Positions 1 through 11,329 of a stretch of DNA of 64,000 nt are shown here, piece after piece. The stretch covers positions 7,971,294 to 8,035,293 of the forward strand of contig NC_084834.1 in assembly GCF_033115175.1 (NCBI RefSeq), written 5' to 3'. Origin of the DNA: Lepus europaeus (Eukaryota; Chordata; Mammalia; Lagomorpha; Leporidae). The notes under the pieces are model-generated. The model was not told where the DNA came from. It saw nothing but the letters and a program-made list of their open reading frames with translations, and searched no databases. Every line of letters starts with the position of its first letter. Within the stretch, counting starts at the first letter, position 1. Both the position numbers and the translations under genes were made by a program.

Positions 1-96
1 TGTCACCCTTCTGGGAGACTTGGACTGAATTTCCAGCTTCTGGCTTTGACTTTGTTGCTGACCTTTTGAGAGTAAGCTGGAAGATTCTTTCTCTCT

Positions 97-97
97 C

Positions 98-128
<31 letters not shown>

Positions 129-208
129 TATCTCATACATATACATATATATGTATATATACACACAGTGTATATATACATATACATACATATGTATACA
201 TATATATT
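97..208. repeat. TA/CA-rich microsatellite
   Basis: Alternating TA, CA and TATG units make an imperfect compound microsatellite. Short ORFs across it are low-complexity artefacts. Confidence 0.9.
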
Positions 209-245
209 ATTTCTAAAAGAAAAAAATAAAGAGAAAAACAGTCAC

Positions 246-595
246 GGCCGGCGCCGCGGCTCACTAGGCTAATCCTCCGCCTTGCGGCACCGGCACACCG
301 GGTTCTAGTCCCGGTCGGGGCGCTGGATTCTATCCCAGTTGCCCCTCTTCCAGGCCAGCTCTCTGCTATGGCCCGGGAAAGCAGTGGAGGATGGCCCAAG
401 TGCTTGGGCCCTGCACCCACATGGGAGACCAGGAGAAGCACCTGGCTCCTGGCTTCAGATCAGCGCAATGCATCAGCCGCAGCGGCCATTGGAGGGTGAA
501 CCAACGGCAAAAGGAAGACCTTTCTGTCTGTCTCTCTCTCACTGTCCACTCTGCCTGTCAAAAAAAAAAAAAAAAAAAAGTTAAAAAAAAAAAAA
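246..595 (+). mobile_element. C-SINE, young subfamily with duplicated B box
   Basis: The tRNA-like head carries an A-box-like region and a B box (GGTTCTAGTCC), followed by a second B-box-like copy about 22 nt on. The body ends in a pyrimidine run, CTGCCTGTC and a poly(A) tail. CAGTCAC stands on both sides (239-245 and 596-602) as the target-site duplication, so this is a full-length insertion. Confidence 0.93.
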
Positions 596-617
596 CCAGT
601 CACAAAACCAACCTTGT

Positions 618-950
618 AGGGGTGGGCATTTGGCACAGCAGTGAGATGTGCTTGGGGTGTCTCCATCACGTATTTATGTGCCTGGTTGAGTCCTAGCTAC
701 TTCACTTCTAACGTAGCTCCCTGCTAATGCATATTGCGGGAGGCAGCAGTGATGGTTTAAGTACTTGGGTTCCTGGCATTCATCTAGGGGACCTAGTTTG
801 AGTTCTGGGCTCCTGACTTTGGTCCAGCCCAAGTCTGGCTATTGTGGGCATTTGGAGAGTGACCCAGTAGATGGAATATCTCTCTCTATCTCTGTCTGCC
901 TTCCTGTCTCTCTATATTTCAAATAAAATGAATAAATAAATAAATAAGAT
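618..950 (+). mobile_element. C-SINE, older subfamily
   Basis: The head is of the older 'gggcatttggcacag' type. The tail is AATAAAATG followed by (AAAT)n. It is diverged but nearly full length. Confidence 0.85.
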
Positions 951-1014
951 TGATTTTAAAAGATATCTGGAAAATAAACAAAAGTAAAGTCTTTTTAAAA
1001 AAAAAAATTGCTCT

Positions 1015-1346
1015 TGGAGCCAGCTCTGTGGTGGTGTAGTGGGTAAAGCTGCCGCCTGCAGTGCCGGCATCCCATATGGGTGCTGGTTTGAGTCCTGGCT
1101 GCTCCACTTCTGATCCAGCTCTCTGCTGTGTCCTGGGAAAGCAGTGGAAGGTCGCCCAAGTCCTTGGGCCCTGCACCTGTGTGGGAAACAAGCCTCTGGC
1201 TCCTGGCTTCAGATCCACCCAGCTGTAGTGTTTGCTGCCATTTGGGCAGTGTATCAGCAGATGGGAGACCTCTCTCTCTCTGCCTCTGCCTCTGTGTAAC
1301 TCTGCCTTTCAAATAAATAAATAAATCTTTTATTTAAAAAAAAAAA
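1015..1346 (+). mobile_element. C-SINE
   Basis: A near full-length copy: tRNA-like head, CATCCCATATGGG segment, CT-rich run and a CTTTCAAATAAATAAATAAA tail. Confidence 0.92.
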
Positions 1347-1350
1347 GATT

Positions 1351-1859
1351 GTTCTTATATACCATTAGTAAAAATCTGATAGTGTGAAGCCAAAAAGATT
1401 CAAGGTACCTGTAATGACTTTTCCCCCTGGTAGATCCTTGGCAACAATTTCCCACAACCACAACCAAGGGAGCCAAAATCTCTACTTCTTGGAATTCAGT
1501 TCTCAAATACTCGTTTCTCCAAGCATCACCTTCTATTCTTTTGGGTCAGCTGCACAAGTAACACCCACTCCTGGGTGCACATTCTCCCCTCATAATTCAT
1601 GGAGAAAACAGAAACAATCAGACTTCAACTTCCTCATCTTCCTATCCAAACAAAACTGCATACCTGCCTATGTGGACCCTTCTACTTCTTCCACCAGGTT
1701 GCAACATAGAAACCTCTCTCCTTCTATCATCAAAATATTAATCAAATTAAACCAAACGATAAAACTGAAGAAGTTATTAATTCTTAGATAAGCGATTTCC
1801 CTATCCACATGTCTGATTAAAATGAAAATTGCCCTTTTCCTTTTTTTAAAGCAAAATTT
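1351..1859. other. Intergenic sequence, no recognised feature
   Basis: The stretch holds an open frame of 135 codons (1384-1791, +) with no recognisable domain, no coding-type composition and no plausible splice or promoter context. I treat it as chance. Confidence 0.6.
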
Positions 1860-2102
1860 TTTAAAGACTTATTTTTTTTTATTTATTTGAAAGACAGTTA
1901 CAGAGAGAGGTAGAGACAGAGAGAGAGGTCTTACATCTGTTGGTTCACTGCCCAGATGGCCACAACGGCTGGAGCTTGCTATCCCAGGGCATAGCAGAGA
2001 GCTGGACCAGAAGAGGAACAGCCGGGACTAGAACCGGCGCCCATATGGGATGCCGGCGCTTCAGGCCAGGGCTTTAACCCACTGCACCACAGCACCAGCC
2101 CC
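1860..2102 (-). mobile_element. C-SINE
   Basis: Reverse orientation: poly(T) and TTTATTTGAAAG at the left and the head (CACAGCACCAGCCCC) at the right. An internal part of about 80 bp is missing. Flanks share AAAATT. Confidence 0.9.
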
Positions 2103-2825
2103 AAAATTGTCCTTTTCTTTCTTCCTTTTTTCTTTTTTCTTTAAAAAAGTTTTTTTCAGGATAACTGGATCCTTTGTGGGGGAGTGTGAACTTTGTAGAT
2201 AAGTCCGTGTTTTATCTCGGTGGTGCTTGGGAAATTATCATAGACTACAGTGTTGGGATGTTTTAATCCATGAAAAATCTGGCTATGTTGCAGTAAAATG
2301 TTCTATAGCTGTAATTTTGTCTATGTTAGAAAAAATCTTGGACTATAAGTCTCTGGAGATAGGCCAGTGTGTCCCAGAATTACATGTAATGTTATTAGAG
2401 TAATATCTAAAAGTAATTTGAATATGGAAACCTGCTATAATTCAATGGAGCTCTTGTCTTCTATGAAATGGTTTGATGGAATACAGCAGAGTCACCCATA
2501 AATAAAACAGAAGGTGTTCAAAACAAGCTTTCTAAGAAGAAAATTCTCCAACTATCCCATTTAATACAGTTTTCTAATGAATCTGGCTTCAATTTTTTAA
2601 AAATATAAATTACATTTATTTTCAGGTTATTTTTGCCTGCCTGAGATAATTTGAGTTGTACAACACTGAGATAATAGTTATGTATCCAAGGACTTCTGGA
2701 ATTGGAATTGAGCCCTAAGACAGTCTTAAAATAAATGAATATGCAAATAAACAAGCATATTGCTTGTTTGGCACAGCATAAGGAAGAAAGACATACAGGA
2801 AAAACCAGCACAAAAGGAGAAGATG
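2103..2825. other. Intergenic sequence, no recognised feature
   Basis: AT-rich unique sequence. I found no exon, RNA gene or clear repeat in it. Confidence 0.55.
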
Positions 2826-3054
2826 AGGGGTATGTGTGTAGCCTAGTGGTTAAGGCCCATGCCCCACATCAGAGTGCCACTTTCTGTGGATGCACACCTT
2901 GGGAGGCAGCAGTAATTGGGCACTGCCAACCACATGGAAAAGCTGGATTGAGTTCCCAGCTCACGCTTTGGCCTAGCCAACCCCAGACCACTTCAGGAAT
3001 TTGGAGACTGAAACAGTGGATGGGGCGTTCTCTTTGTCTCTCTCCCTCTCTCTC

Positions 3055-3085
<31 letters not shown>

Positions 3086-3130
3086 ATCTCAAATAAGTTA
3101 TTTTTTTCCAAAGTTAAAAAAAAAAAAAAC
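2826..3130 (+). mobile_element. C-SINE, older subfamily
   Basis: Diverged head (GTGTAGCCTAGTGGTTAAGG). A (CT)n tract of about 45 bp near the 3' end has expanded into a microsatellite (3035-3085). Confidence 0.85.
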
Positions 3131-3201
3131 ACTAGAGAAGCATTGCTAAAAAACAAATCAGCTCTCAGAAACAATTTGCTCATCAAATATTATCTTCTTT
3201 T

Positions 3202-3486
3202 TTTAAAAAAGTGATTTATTTATTTATTTATTTATTTACTTGAGAGCCAGAGTTACATAAAGAGAGGGAGAGAAAAAGAGAGAGGTCTTAAATCCATTGG
3301 TTCACTCCCCAAATGGCCATAAGGGACAGAGCCAGGAGCTTCTTCTGGACTGTCTAACACTGTTTTCCCAGGCCATTAGCAAAGAGCTGGATCAGAAGAG
3401 GAGCAGCTAGGACAGGAACTTGCACCTATGTGGGATGCCAGCGCCATGGGCAGAGGCTTAACCTACTAGGCCACAGTGTCGGCCCC
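3202..3486 (-). mobile_element. C-SINE with 14-bp target-site duplication
   Basis: TATTATCTTCTTTT occurs at 3188-3201 and again at 3487-3500, exactly bracketing the element. The tail is a (TTTA)n run at the left and the head is at the right. Confidence 0.95.
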
Positions 3487-3660
3487 TATTATCTTCTTTT
3501 AAGTGTCCACTTACCAACCTGTTGGATTTGTGGTTGAGTTCCTGAAGGAAGGTGGGATTTCTTTATGTTTTTAAGATAGTTGGAGTTTATGGTTATGCTA
3601 ATAAGGAGGCAGAGAGGGCTTCCTAGGCTTGTGTAGGAAGGGTCTTCAGAAAGCACACTG

Positions 3661-3990
3661 AAGGGTGCACGTTTGGTACAGTGGCCAGAATTGACTTGGG
3701 AAGCCCACATCCCATATCAGAGTGCCTGAGTCTGAGTCCTAGCTCTGCTTCTGAATCAAGCTTCCTGCCAATATGCGCCCTGGGAGACAGCAGGTGATGG
3801 CTCAACTGCTTAGGTCCCCACCACCCACCCAGGAGGCCCAGACGGAGTTCCTGGCTACTAGCTTCGGCCTGACCTAGCTGAGCTGTCGAAGACATTTGGG
3901 GAGTGCACCAGGATATGAAAGATCTCTGTCTGTCTCTCTCGCTATATGTGTGTGTGTGTGTACCTCTTCCTTTCAAATAAAAAATAATTT
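3661..3990 (+). mobile_element. C-SINE, older subfamily
   Basis: Older-type head (GTTTGGTACAGTGG), GT-rich microsatellite before the CTTTCAAATAAA tail. It ends directly against a mariner-like element. Confidence 0.85.
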
Positions 3991-3993
3991 TTA

Positions 3994-4110
3994 ATGTACA
4001 TGGAAAATACCTATTATGAAAAAATGCGAGGATTTCAAAATAGTTTTGCACCAAAATAACCTTATCCTTTAATTCCATTTTTTCATGAATTTCTTGAAGG
4101 ACTCTTGTAT
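3994..4110. repeat. Mariner-like MITE copy 1
   Basis: It shares with seven other loci in this window the blocks 'ttttgcaccaaaataa', 'ttaattccattttt' and 'tcatgaa..tcttgaag'. The left inverted repeat is eroded, probably by the adjoining SINE. Confidence 0.7.
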
Positions 4111-4139
4111 ATTGGAGGCAGTTCCAGAATACCTAGGTG

Positions 4140-4435
4140 GAGGGGTGAGCGTTTGGTGTAGTGGTTAAAGATGCCACTTGGGATACCCACATCTCATATC
4201 AAAGTGCTTGAGTGTTGGCTCTATTTCTGATTCCCGCTTCCCACTAATGCACATTTTGCAAGGCAGCGGGTGATGGCTCAAGTACATGGGTTCCTGTCAT
4301 CCATGTAGGAGACCCAGATGGCTCCTGGCTTTGGCCCAACTGGCTTCTGGGTAATAAAACTATGAATGGGAGATCTCACTGTGTCTGTCTCTGTTTCTCT
4401 GCCTTTCAAATAAATAAAGTAATAAATAAAAAATT
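4140..4435 (+). mobile_element. C-SINE, older subfamily
   Basis: Head GTTTGGTGTAGTGGTTAAAG. The body lacks part of the middle. The tail is CTTTCAAATAAATAAAG followed by A-rich sequence. Confidence 0.87.
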
Positions 4436-5039
4436 TAAAAAGAACACTTAAGCTAAAGATCAAGGAAGAAATTAGGAGAGTTTTAAGAATTTGAGGTTTT
4501 AGGGGACAACACAAAGATTAAGATTGCTGTGCCAAACTATGATATGTTAAAATTAATGTACAACAGGTGGATTCCATTAACCAAAGTAGAAAGTAAGTCC
4601 TCTGAGCAGAACACAAGGAACTTGAGTAGACTTAAGTTGAAAATATTAACATGAATTCATTGTTCTTTTAGGACATTACTGCTGTTACCATGGTGATGTG
4701 AGTCATGACCCCTCTGTTGTCATTCTGCCTCCTTCCAACACTCAAGTGAAACAATCCATATACTCTAGGGCCCAACTTCTTTTTTCTCCAATATTGCCCT
4801 CAGTTAGAAAGAACTAAGGCATTTTGAAATATTTGATGCTATATCTTGGGGCAGAAAAAAATCAAGATGATTCTGAAACTTTTTTCCCCCAGGAAGCAAG
4901 GACGCTTTCAGAGGCACCTATGTATTCAACAAGCAGAAAGGCCACCCTGAAGGAGGGCTCGCAATGACAACTTGGAAGCAACATCGCCATTAGTTACCGT
5001 GTGGCTTCATTTCCACGGTATTCCTTAAGATCTTTAATT
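4436..5039. other. Intergenic sequence, no recognised feature
   Basis: Unique sequence of mixed composition. No exon-like frame with splice sites was seen. Confidence 0.55.
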
Positions 5040-5250
5040 CTGGGGTGGATGTTTGGTACAGGGGTAAAGATGCCTACATCCCACATCAGAGCACGCGGAT
5101 TGAGTCCCAGCTCCTTTCAATTCCAAATTTCTGGGAGGCAGCAGGTGTGGCTCAGCTACTTGGGTCCCTTTCACCTATGTGGGAGACTTGAACTGAGTTC
5201 TGGGCTCCTGACTTTGGCCTGGCCCAGCTCTGGCTGCTACTATCGTGATA
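5040..5250 (+). mobile_element. C-SINE, 3'-truncated
   Basis: Older-type head and middle are present as far as the GGCCTGGCCCAGCTCTGGCT segment. The pyrimidine run and A tail are missing. Confidence 0.8.
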
Positions 5251-5923
5251 AAATTAGAAACATGAAAATATTTGTTTTATAAGTTTGGCTGGAATGTATT
5301 GACATTCACATACTATTGTGTTTCTAAGTATTGTTTTTATCTCTATTAACTAGTAGTGCACATATATTATCTCAGAATATTAACTACCTGCTCAAGTGTT
5401 GAGCAATTGTTTATCTGATGACTAAAATAAAATTGCATGTTCAAAACCAACCACTGTAATTAATAGCCATAGAAAATATTTTTTCTCCAAATTATTTTTG
5501 GACTCTTGATTTACCTGAACAATACAGTAATCCTTCCTCTCTGACTGTATAGACAAGTTACTGGAAATGCAGGTGTAGAAGAGGTATAGGTGAAGAGTGA
5601 ACGCTGCTTCAATTAAAAGGATCTGTTCTTATTTGAAGGAATGTAAGCCATATGCAATTGCTTTGATTTCACTGGTCTCTGGCTGGATTTCTTGCATAAA
5701 AAATAATAACAGCAGGCAATTAAACACATGAACAGACTGAGTAAAACTGTAGTGCACTAACCCTGAAAGAGAACACACCTAAAATGCCATTCTCATGATT
5801 ATGATTTTTCATATCTGCTCTCAAAAGAGGTTGCAAATGTGTCTTGCAGAAAATATGGTTTAATTTCATAAATATTCCTAAAGCACAGATGTGTATATAA
5901 TTCCAGCGATACATTTATGAAAT
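5251..5923. other. Intergenic sequence, no recognised feature
   Basis: AT-rich unique sequence. A 64-codon minus-strand frame (5720-5914) has no supporting signal. Confidence 0.55.
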
Positions 5924-5937
5924 TGAAGCACCTTTTC

Positions 5938-6298
5938 TTTTTTTCCTTTTTTTTTTTTTTTTTTTTACTTTTTGACAGGCAGAGTGGCTAGTGAGAGAGG
6001 CAGAGAGAAAGGTCTTCCTTTGGCCATTGGTTCACCCTCCAATGGCCGCCGCGGCTGGCGCGCTGCGGCCCGCGCACCGCGCTGTTCCGAAGGCAGGAGC
6101 CAGTTGCTTATCCTGGTCTCCCATAGGGTGCAGGACCCAACCACTTGGGCCATCCTCCACTGCACTTTCGGGCCACAGCAGAGAGCTGGCCTGGAAGAGG
6201 GGCAACCGGGACAGAATCCGGCGCCCCAACCGGGACTAGAACCCGGTGTGCCAGCGCCACTAGGCGGAGGATTAGCCTGTTGAGCCACGGTGCCGGCT
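5938..6298 (-). mobile_element. C-SINE, duplicated-B-box subfamily, 14-bp target-site duplication
   Basis: TGAAGCACCTTTTC is repeated at 5924-5937 and 6299-6312. The tail is a long poly(T) at the left. The head shows both B-box-like copies (GGACTAGAACC and GGACAGAATCC in this orientation). Low divergence and an intact duplication mark it as young. Confidence 0.96.
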
Positions 6299-6312
6299 TG
6301 AAGCACCTTTTC

Positions 6313-6803
6313 ATCCTTCTCATTCTGCTCATGAGAAAACAATTTGTATTATTGTTTTCTTTTGTCTTATTGTTTCATATTCTTGGTTGCTGTTCATTGA
6401 CTACATTCAATGGAAATTTTGCTGTTTTTATTTATTGCATAAACAATACACCTGGCTTGAAAAGTCAGAAAAATAATAGTCTATTATATGTCTATGTCTA
6501 TTTTAATAACAAAGCAGCTGCATCCTGGCTCATTGCATGAAAGTTAAGAGGTTCAGGACCTTCCAAGCTCAGACAGAGAGCAAATGTAGCACAAAGTCCA
6601 CCCCTCGTTCTGTTTCCTGCTCTTTTCAGCCATGGCTGGTTGTTGGGATACTCCTGTTGCTATGCCTATGTCTGGTGTTTCTGACTGTGATACTTCCAGT
6701 TACACATCTAGCTTAGCTTACAGGTCTATTCCCAGTGACGGTTACCGAGATAGCTCCCAACCACCTCCATCAGTACTGCAATGAAAGCGCACATACTCAT
6801 ACA
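6313..6803. other. Intergenic sequence, no recognised feature
   Basis: Unique sequence. Nothing supports a gene. Confidence 0.55.
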
Positions 6804-6814
6804 CACGTACTTTC

Positions 6815-7162
6815 TTATTTTTTTATTTTATTTTTTTGACAGGCAGAGTTAGACAGTGAGAGAGACAGAGAGAGAGACACAGAGAGAAAGGTCTTCCTTT
6901 TTCCATTGGTTCACCCCCGAAATGGCCACCACGGCCGGAATTGCGCTGATCCGAAGCCAGGAGCCAGGTGCTTCTCCTGGTCTCCCATGCAGGTGCAGGG
7001 CCCAAGGACTTGGGCCATCCTCCACTGCCCTCCCGGGCCACAGCAGAGAGCTGGACTGGAAGAGGGGCAACCGGGACAGAACCCGGCGCCCCAACCGGGA
7101 CTAGAACTCAGGGTGCCGGCACTGCAGGCGGAGGATTAGCCTAGTGAGCCACGGTGCCAGCT
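6815..7162 (-). mobile_element. C-SINE, duplicated-B-box subfamily
   Basis: Full length with two B-box-like copies. The flanks CACACGTACTTT (left) and CACATGTACTTT (right) form a target-site duplication with one mismatch. Confidence 0.94.
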
Positions 7163-7167
7163 CACAT

Positions 7168-7292
7168 GTACTTTTAAAAGTCATGGAAAAAGGAATTAAA
7201 AAGACAAATTTATTTTGGTGCAAAAATTTGAAATTCATTCATAGTTTTTCAAAATATGTATTTCTCATGAGCTTTTTGAAAACCACTTGTAT
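7168..7292. repeat. Mariner-like MITE copy 2
   Basis: In the opposite orientation to copy 1: 'tcatggaaaaaggaattaa', 'tttattttggtgcaaaaatt' and 'catgagctttttgaaaacc'. The inverted ends are recognisable. Confidence 0.75.
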
Positions 7293-7302
7293 GCATTGTT
7301 CT

Positions 7303-7342
7303 TAAAATTGTTTGCACAAAATAAGTTTATCTTTTTAGATAA
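7303..7342. repeat. Mariner-like MITE, fragment
   Basis: Only the block 'tttgcacaaaataagtttat' remains. It is cut by the 5'-truncated SINE that follows. Confidence 0.5.
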
Positions 7343-7575
7343 ACTTCCCTGCTAATGCGCCTGGGAAAGCAGCTGAAGATGGCCCAAGTACTTGGGCCCT
7401 TGCCACCCACAATGGGAGACCAGGATGGAGTTCCAGACTCCTGGCTTTGGCCTGGCCCAGGCCCCACTGTTGCGACCATCTGGGGAATGAACCAAGAGAT
7501 GGAAGATCTTTTGCCCATTGCCTCTCCCTCTGCCTCTCAGTAGCTCTTTTGAATAAATAAATAATGTCTTTTTAA
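7343..7575 (+). mobile_element. C-SINE, 5'-truncated
   Basis: Starts in the middle of the element (CCCTGCTAATGCGCCTGGGA), so the tRNA-like head and its Pol III promoter are absent. The AATAAATAAATAA tail is present. Confidence 0.87.
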
Positions 7576-8009
7576 AAATGCACTTTGCATCTTTTTCACT
7601 TTATGGCGTCAATTATCTGTTTTCTTTCAGCTCTATTTCTGTCCTTCTGTGTGCACTGTCAGTGCCTAGTGCACAGTAGGTCTTACTAAACATGTGAATT
7701 GGTGGTGGAACAGGACATCAGAAATGGGGCAAACTTGAGAGGGTCTTGGAAGGTGGCCAGCATTTCTTCTTGCCCTTCTTACATCCTTGTCTATCATCAA
7801 TCATCCTGTCCCCAGATCGCTAGCAAAACAGGGAAACAGAGTTTCTGGGTCTTGTCATTTTTTTTCCATAATAGTGTATTTTAAAAATCAAAGTTCTTAG
7901 TTATATCAAAGTCTAACTTACCATTTTTGTCTTTTACACTTTGTATTTGTGGGTACTGTAAGAAATATTCATGTAACCCTAAATCACAAAGATTTTCTCT
8001 AATGTTTAA
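7576..8009. other. Intergenic sequence with possible L2 3' relic
   Basis: Around 7650-7700 'cagtgcctagtgcacagtag' followed by 'taaacatgtgaa' resembles the L2 3' end in + orientation. The rest is unique. Confidence 0.45.
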
Positions 8010-8299
8010 AAATATTTATTTATTTATTTATGGTAAAGAGAGAAGGAGAGCTCCTGTCCACTAGTTCATTTCCCGTATGTCCACAACAGTCAGAGTCGGG
8101 CTAGACCAAAAAGCAAGTGCTGGAACTCAATTCAGATCTCCCCTTTGGGTGGCAGGGACCCAAGTACTGAGCCATTATTGCCGCTCCCAGGGTGCACATT
8201 AGCAGGAAGCTGGATCAGAAGCAGAGCGAGGACTTGAACCCAGGCACTCTGTTATGAGATGCAGACAGCCCAAGTACGACTTAACTGCTGTCCCACCTC
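8010..8299 (-). mobile_element. C-SINE, older subfamily
   Basis: Reverse orientation with a (TTTA)n tail at the left. It is diverged in the middle and retains the head at the right. Confidence 0.82.
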
Positions 8300-8379
8300 A
8301 AATTTTGCCTCCTATGTTTTCTTTCAGAAATTTTAGCTTTTACATTGATTCAAGTTAGTGTTTAAGAAAACCATTTTTC

Positions 8380-8697
8380 GGGGTTGGCGCCTTGGCTCAC
8401 TTGGTTAATCCTCCGCCTGTGGCACCGGCATCCCATATGGGCACCGGGTTCTAGTCCTGGCTGCTCCTCTTCCAGTCCAGCTCTCTACTGTGGCCCGGGA
8501 GGGCAGTGGAGGATGGCCCAAGTGCTTGGGCCCTGCACCCGCATGGGAGACCAGGAGGAAGCTCCTGGCTCCTGGCTTCAGATCGGCGCAGCGCCGGCCG
8601 TGGCGGCCATTAGGGCAGTAACCAACGGAGGGAAGACCTTTCTGTCTGTCTCTCTCACTGTCTATTCTGCCTGTCAAATAAATTAAAATAAAAAAAA
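8380..8697 (+). mobile_element. C-SINE, young single-B-box subfamily
   Basis: Head GGTTAATCCTCCGCCTG, one B box (GGTTCTAGTCC), CTGCCTGTC and an A-rich tail. Flanks AACCATTTTTC and AACAATTTTTC are a target-site duplication with one mismatch. Confidence 0.94.
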
Positions 8698-9689
8698 CAA
8701 TTTTTCATGTGTTGTTTTTCAAATCAGATAGCCACACATTATAACTACTAGATAACAAACCACATAAAAAATGTTTTTTCAAAAATCAAACCCAAGTCTC
8801 TCAAAACACATGGCTGCATGTATAGTGCTGGCAGGTGAGGGCAAACACTGAGTAGAATTCTTCCTGTGTGAGGCTTGAAATCAGTGCTACTGCACCCTCC
8901 AGTACTATAATTTCCAAATTAGTCAGCGTTCATAAACACACCCTCCTGAATCGGGAATTAAGGATTAAACACAAACCTGATTACATTTTCCTAAAAGATT
9001 CCCCAGACCAGGCTAACTTCTTGCCTGAAGTGGTGTAATCTTTCGGGCCATGAAAGCAGCAGGAGAACTTGGGTTTTGACTCCAATGTGGTCTTTTAGGC
9101 CATGTAAAGAGGATTGAGGTCTATGGATGTTGTGGGATCTGACAACAGGGACTGCAGCATTCCCAGGCAGGGCATTGAGCCTGGAGAAGATTGTATGGAT
9201 TAGACAGGCTTGTCTGACGCACACGTCACTGTTGTCCCACATGCCTCCTCCCTTTTGTCCTTTGTAGATGTTTCTCACCCAACATACTCCCAACCCATTG
9301 CCAGTAGTTTCACCATTCCCTCTGCAGTAACAGCAGAAAAAACAGAAACTCAATCGAATTTGTGCAAATGTGTTTTAGCTTTATGTCTTCTGAAGTGTAA
9401 AGCCATTTGTAGCAAAATCTTAAAGAAGAGAAAAATTAGTTTATCACTCCCTAGGGCTGGTACACAGAAGATTTCTGGGAACCCTGCAAATTTCTCTGTC
9501 TGCATTAGTCAGGAGATGTGGAGTTGTCTTTGCTCCTTTTTGCAGAAAAACTTCCGTTTTCAACGGGAGGATCCAACATTCTAAGCTCACCTTAAGAAAT
9601 AGAGGGGAAAAGAGGGGAAAGAATTTCTTCTTGTCTATGACCCAACACTTTTCCCTTGTGTGATACTAACTGTATTTAAGAGGCAATGA
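8698..9689. other. Intergenic sequence, no recognised feature
   Basis: Mixed-composition unique sequence. It contains overlapping open frames of 120 codons (8991-9353, -) and 124 codons (9210-9584, +). Neither shows a recognisable family or flanking splice signals. Confidence 0.5.
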
Positions 9690-9945
9690 GCAGGGGGGAG
9701 AGCCCTCATCTGCTGGTTCACTCCCCATACACTTACAATGGTCAGAGCTTCATTAAGGCCAACAATGGGAGTCAGGAGCTCAATCTGGGTCTCTCACTTG
9801 GGTGATGGAACTGAGTCACCTGAACGGTCACCTGGTGCCTCCAAAAGTCTGCACTGGTGGGGGAAGCTGGAGTCAGGAACCAGAGCTGGGAATTGAACCC
9901 ATGCACTCCTATGTGAGATGTGGTGTTGTTTTAATTGTTTGGCCT
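9690..9945 (-). mobile_element. C-SINE, older, tail missing
   Basis: The segment from the 'ctgctggttcactccc' region to the head region is present, strongly diverged. The A tail is not recognisable. Confidence 0.7.
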
Positions 9946-9978
9946 GTCTCATATAAAATATTATGTTAATAATGTTTT

Positions 9979-10300
9979 GTTTTATTTTATTTTATTTTGA
10001 CAAGCAGAGTTAGACAGTGAGAGAGAGAGAGAGAGACAGACAGAGAGAAAGGTCTTCCTTTTTCTATTGGCTCACCCCCAAATGGCTGCTGCAGCTGGCA
10101 CGCTGCGCTGATCCGAAGCCAGGATCCAGGTGCTTCTTCCTGGTCTCCCATGTGGGTGCAGGGGCCAAGGACCTGGGCCATCCTCCACTGCCTTCTCCGG
10201 CCACAGCAGAGAGCTGGACTGGAAGAAGAGCAACCGGGACAGAATCCAGGGTGCCGGCACCGCAGGCGGAGGATTAGCCTAGTGAGCCGTGGCACCAGCC
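9979..10300 (-). mobile_element. C-SINE inserted in an L1 relic
   Basis: TAATGTTTT at 9970-9978 and 10301-10309 is the target-site duplication. Only the inner copy of the duplicated B-box region remains, so the head looks internally deleted. Confidence 0.94.
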
Positions 10301-10815
10301 TAATGTTTTATTAAGATACAATGTAAACATAGTGGAATTCAGCCTTTGAAAGTGTACAGCTCAATGATATTTAGTCTGTTCAGTCATCACCACCATCTAA
10401 TTTCAGAACACTTCCATTATCCTGAACAGAAACTTCATCCATTAGCAGTCACTGTGCATTCCCCACTTCCCCAGCCCCTGGCAACCACTATTGTACTTTC
10501 TATGTGTCTGCACTTGCCTATTAGGGACATTTCATATAAATGAAATCATACAGTGTGGGCCCTCCTGTGACTGGCTTCTTCCATTTAGTGTAAGGTTTGC
10601 AAGATTTTTATCTATATTGTAGTGTGTATCAGAACTTCATTTTTATGGTTGAGTAATAAGGTATGGATATATTACATTTTGCTTATCTATTTGTCTGTTG
10701 ATGGATAATTGGGTTGTTTCCAACTTTTGGCTACTACGAATAATACTAGGAATATTTGTGTACACATTTTTATGTGGACATATGTTTTCAATTCTCTTGG
10801 ATATATATATATACA
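10301..10815 (-). mobile_element. Ancient L1 fragment, antisense
   Basis: The sequence is the reverse complement of an old mammalian L1 3' part. Recognisable stretches are 'cccctggcaaccacta', 'ggacatttcatataaatg' and 'ttgatggataattgggttg'. The relic starts left of the SINE inserted at 9979. Confidence 0.85.
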
Positions 10816-10949
10816 TATGACCTCAAAATTTTAATATTATTAAATTATTATTTAAGCAAATTCATATTTATTGTATCTTATAGAGCTTAATCCATATGAG
10901 ATAATAATTCTACTTTATAAAACATATGGTACTTTAAATGAATTGATTA

Positions 10950-11230
10950 TGGGGCAGGCATTGTGGTGCTGTGGGTTAAGCGGCTCATTGAAACACCTGC
11001 ATCCCATATCAAAGTATCTAGGATCAAGTCTTGCTTCTGCCTTCCAATCCAGTTTCCTGCTAATGTACCTGGGAGGCAGCAGATGTGAGAGATCAGGTTG
11101 GGGTTCCTGGGTTCTGGCTTCAGGCTGACCCAACCCTGACTGTTATTGCCATATGGAGAATGAACCAGTGGATGGAATATCTTTCTGTCTCTGTCTGTCA
11201 CTCTGCCTTTCATATAGTCTCTTTAAAAAA
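10950..11230 (+). mobile_element. C-SINE
   Basis: Head GGCAGGCATTGTGGTGCTGTGG. The tail has decayed to CTTTCATATAGTCTC, so the A-rich end is eroded. Confidence 0.85.
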
Positions 11231-11329
11231 TTAATTGACTGAATTTATTACTTAAAGTAGCAAAATAAAGATGAGTTTAGAGAATTAAATGTTAAGATGC
11301 ATTTATTGGTAATCAGATTATGCATATAT

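Noticed and set aside
246-320. tRNA-gene-like A and B boxes at many sites
   Set aside because: They are C-SINE heads derived from tRNA. None folds as a free-standing intact tRNA, and each continues into a SINE body.
8991-9353. 120-codon minus-strand frame
   Set aside because: No recognisable domain, overlaps a 124-codon frame on the other strand, and no splice or promoter context.
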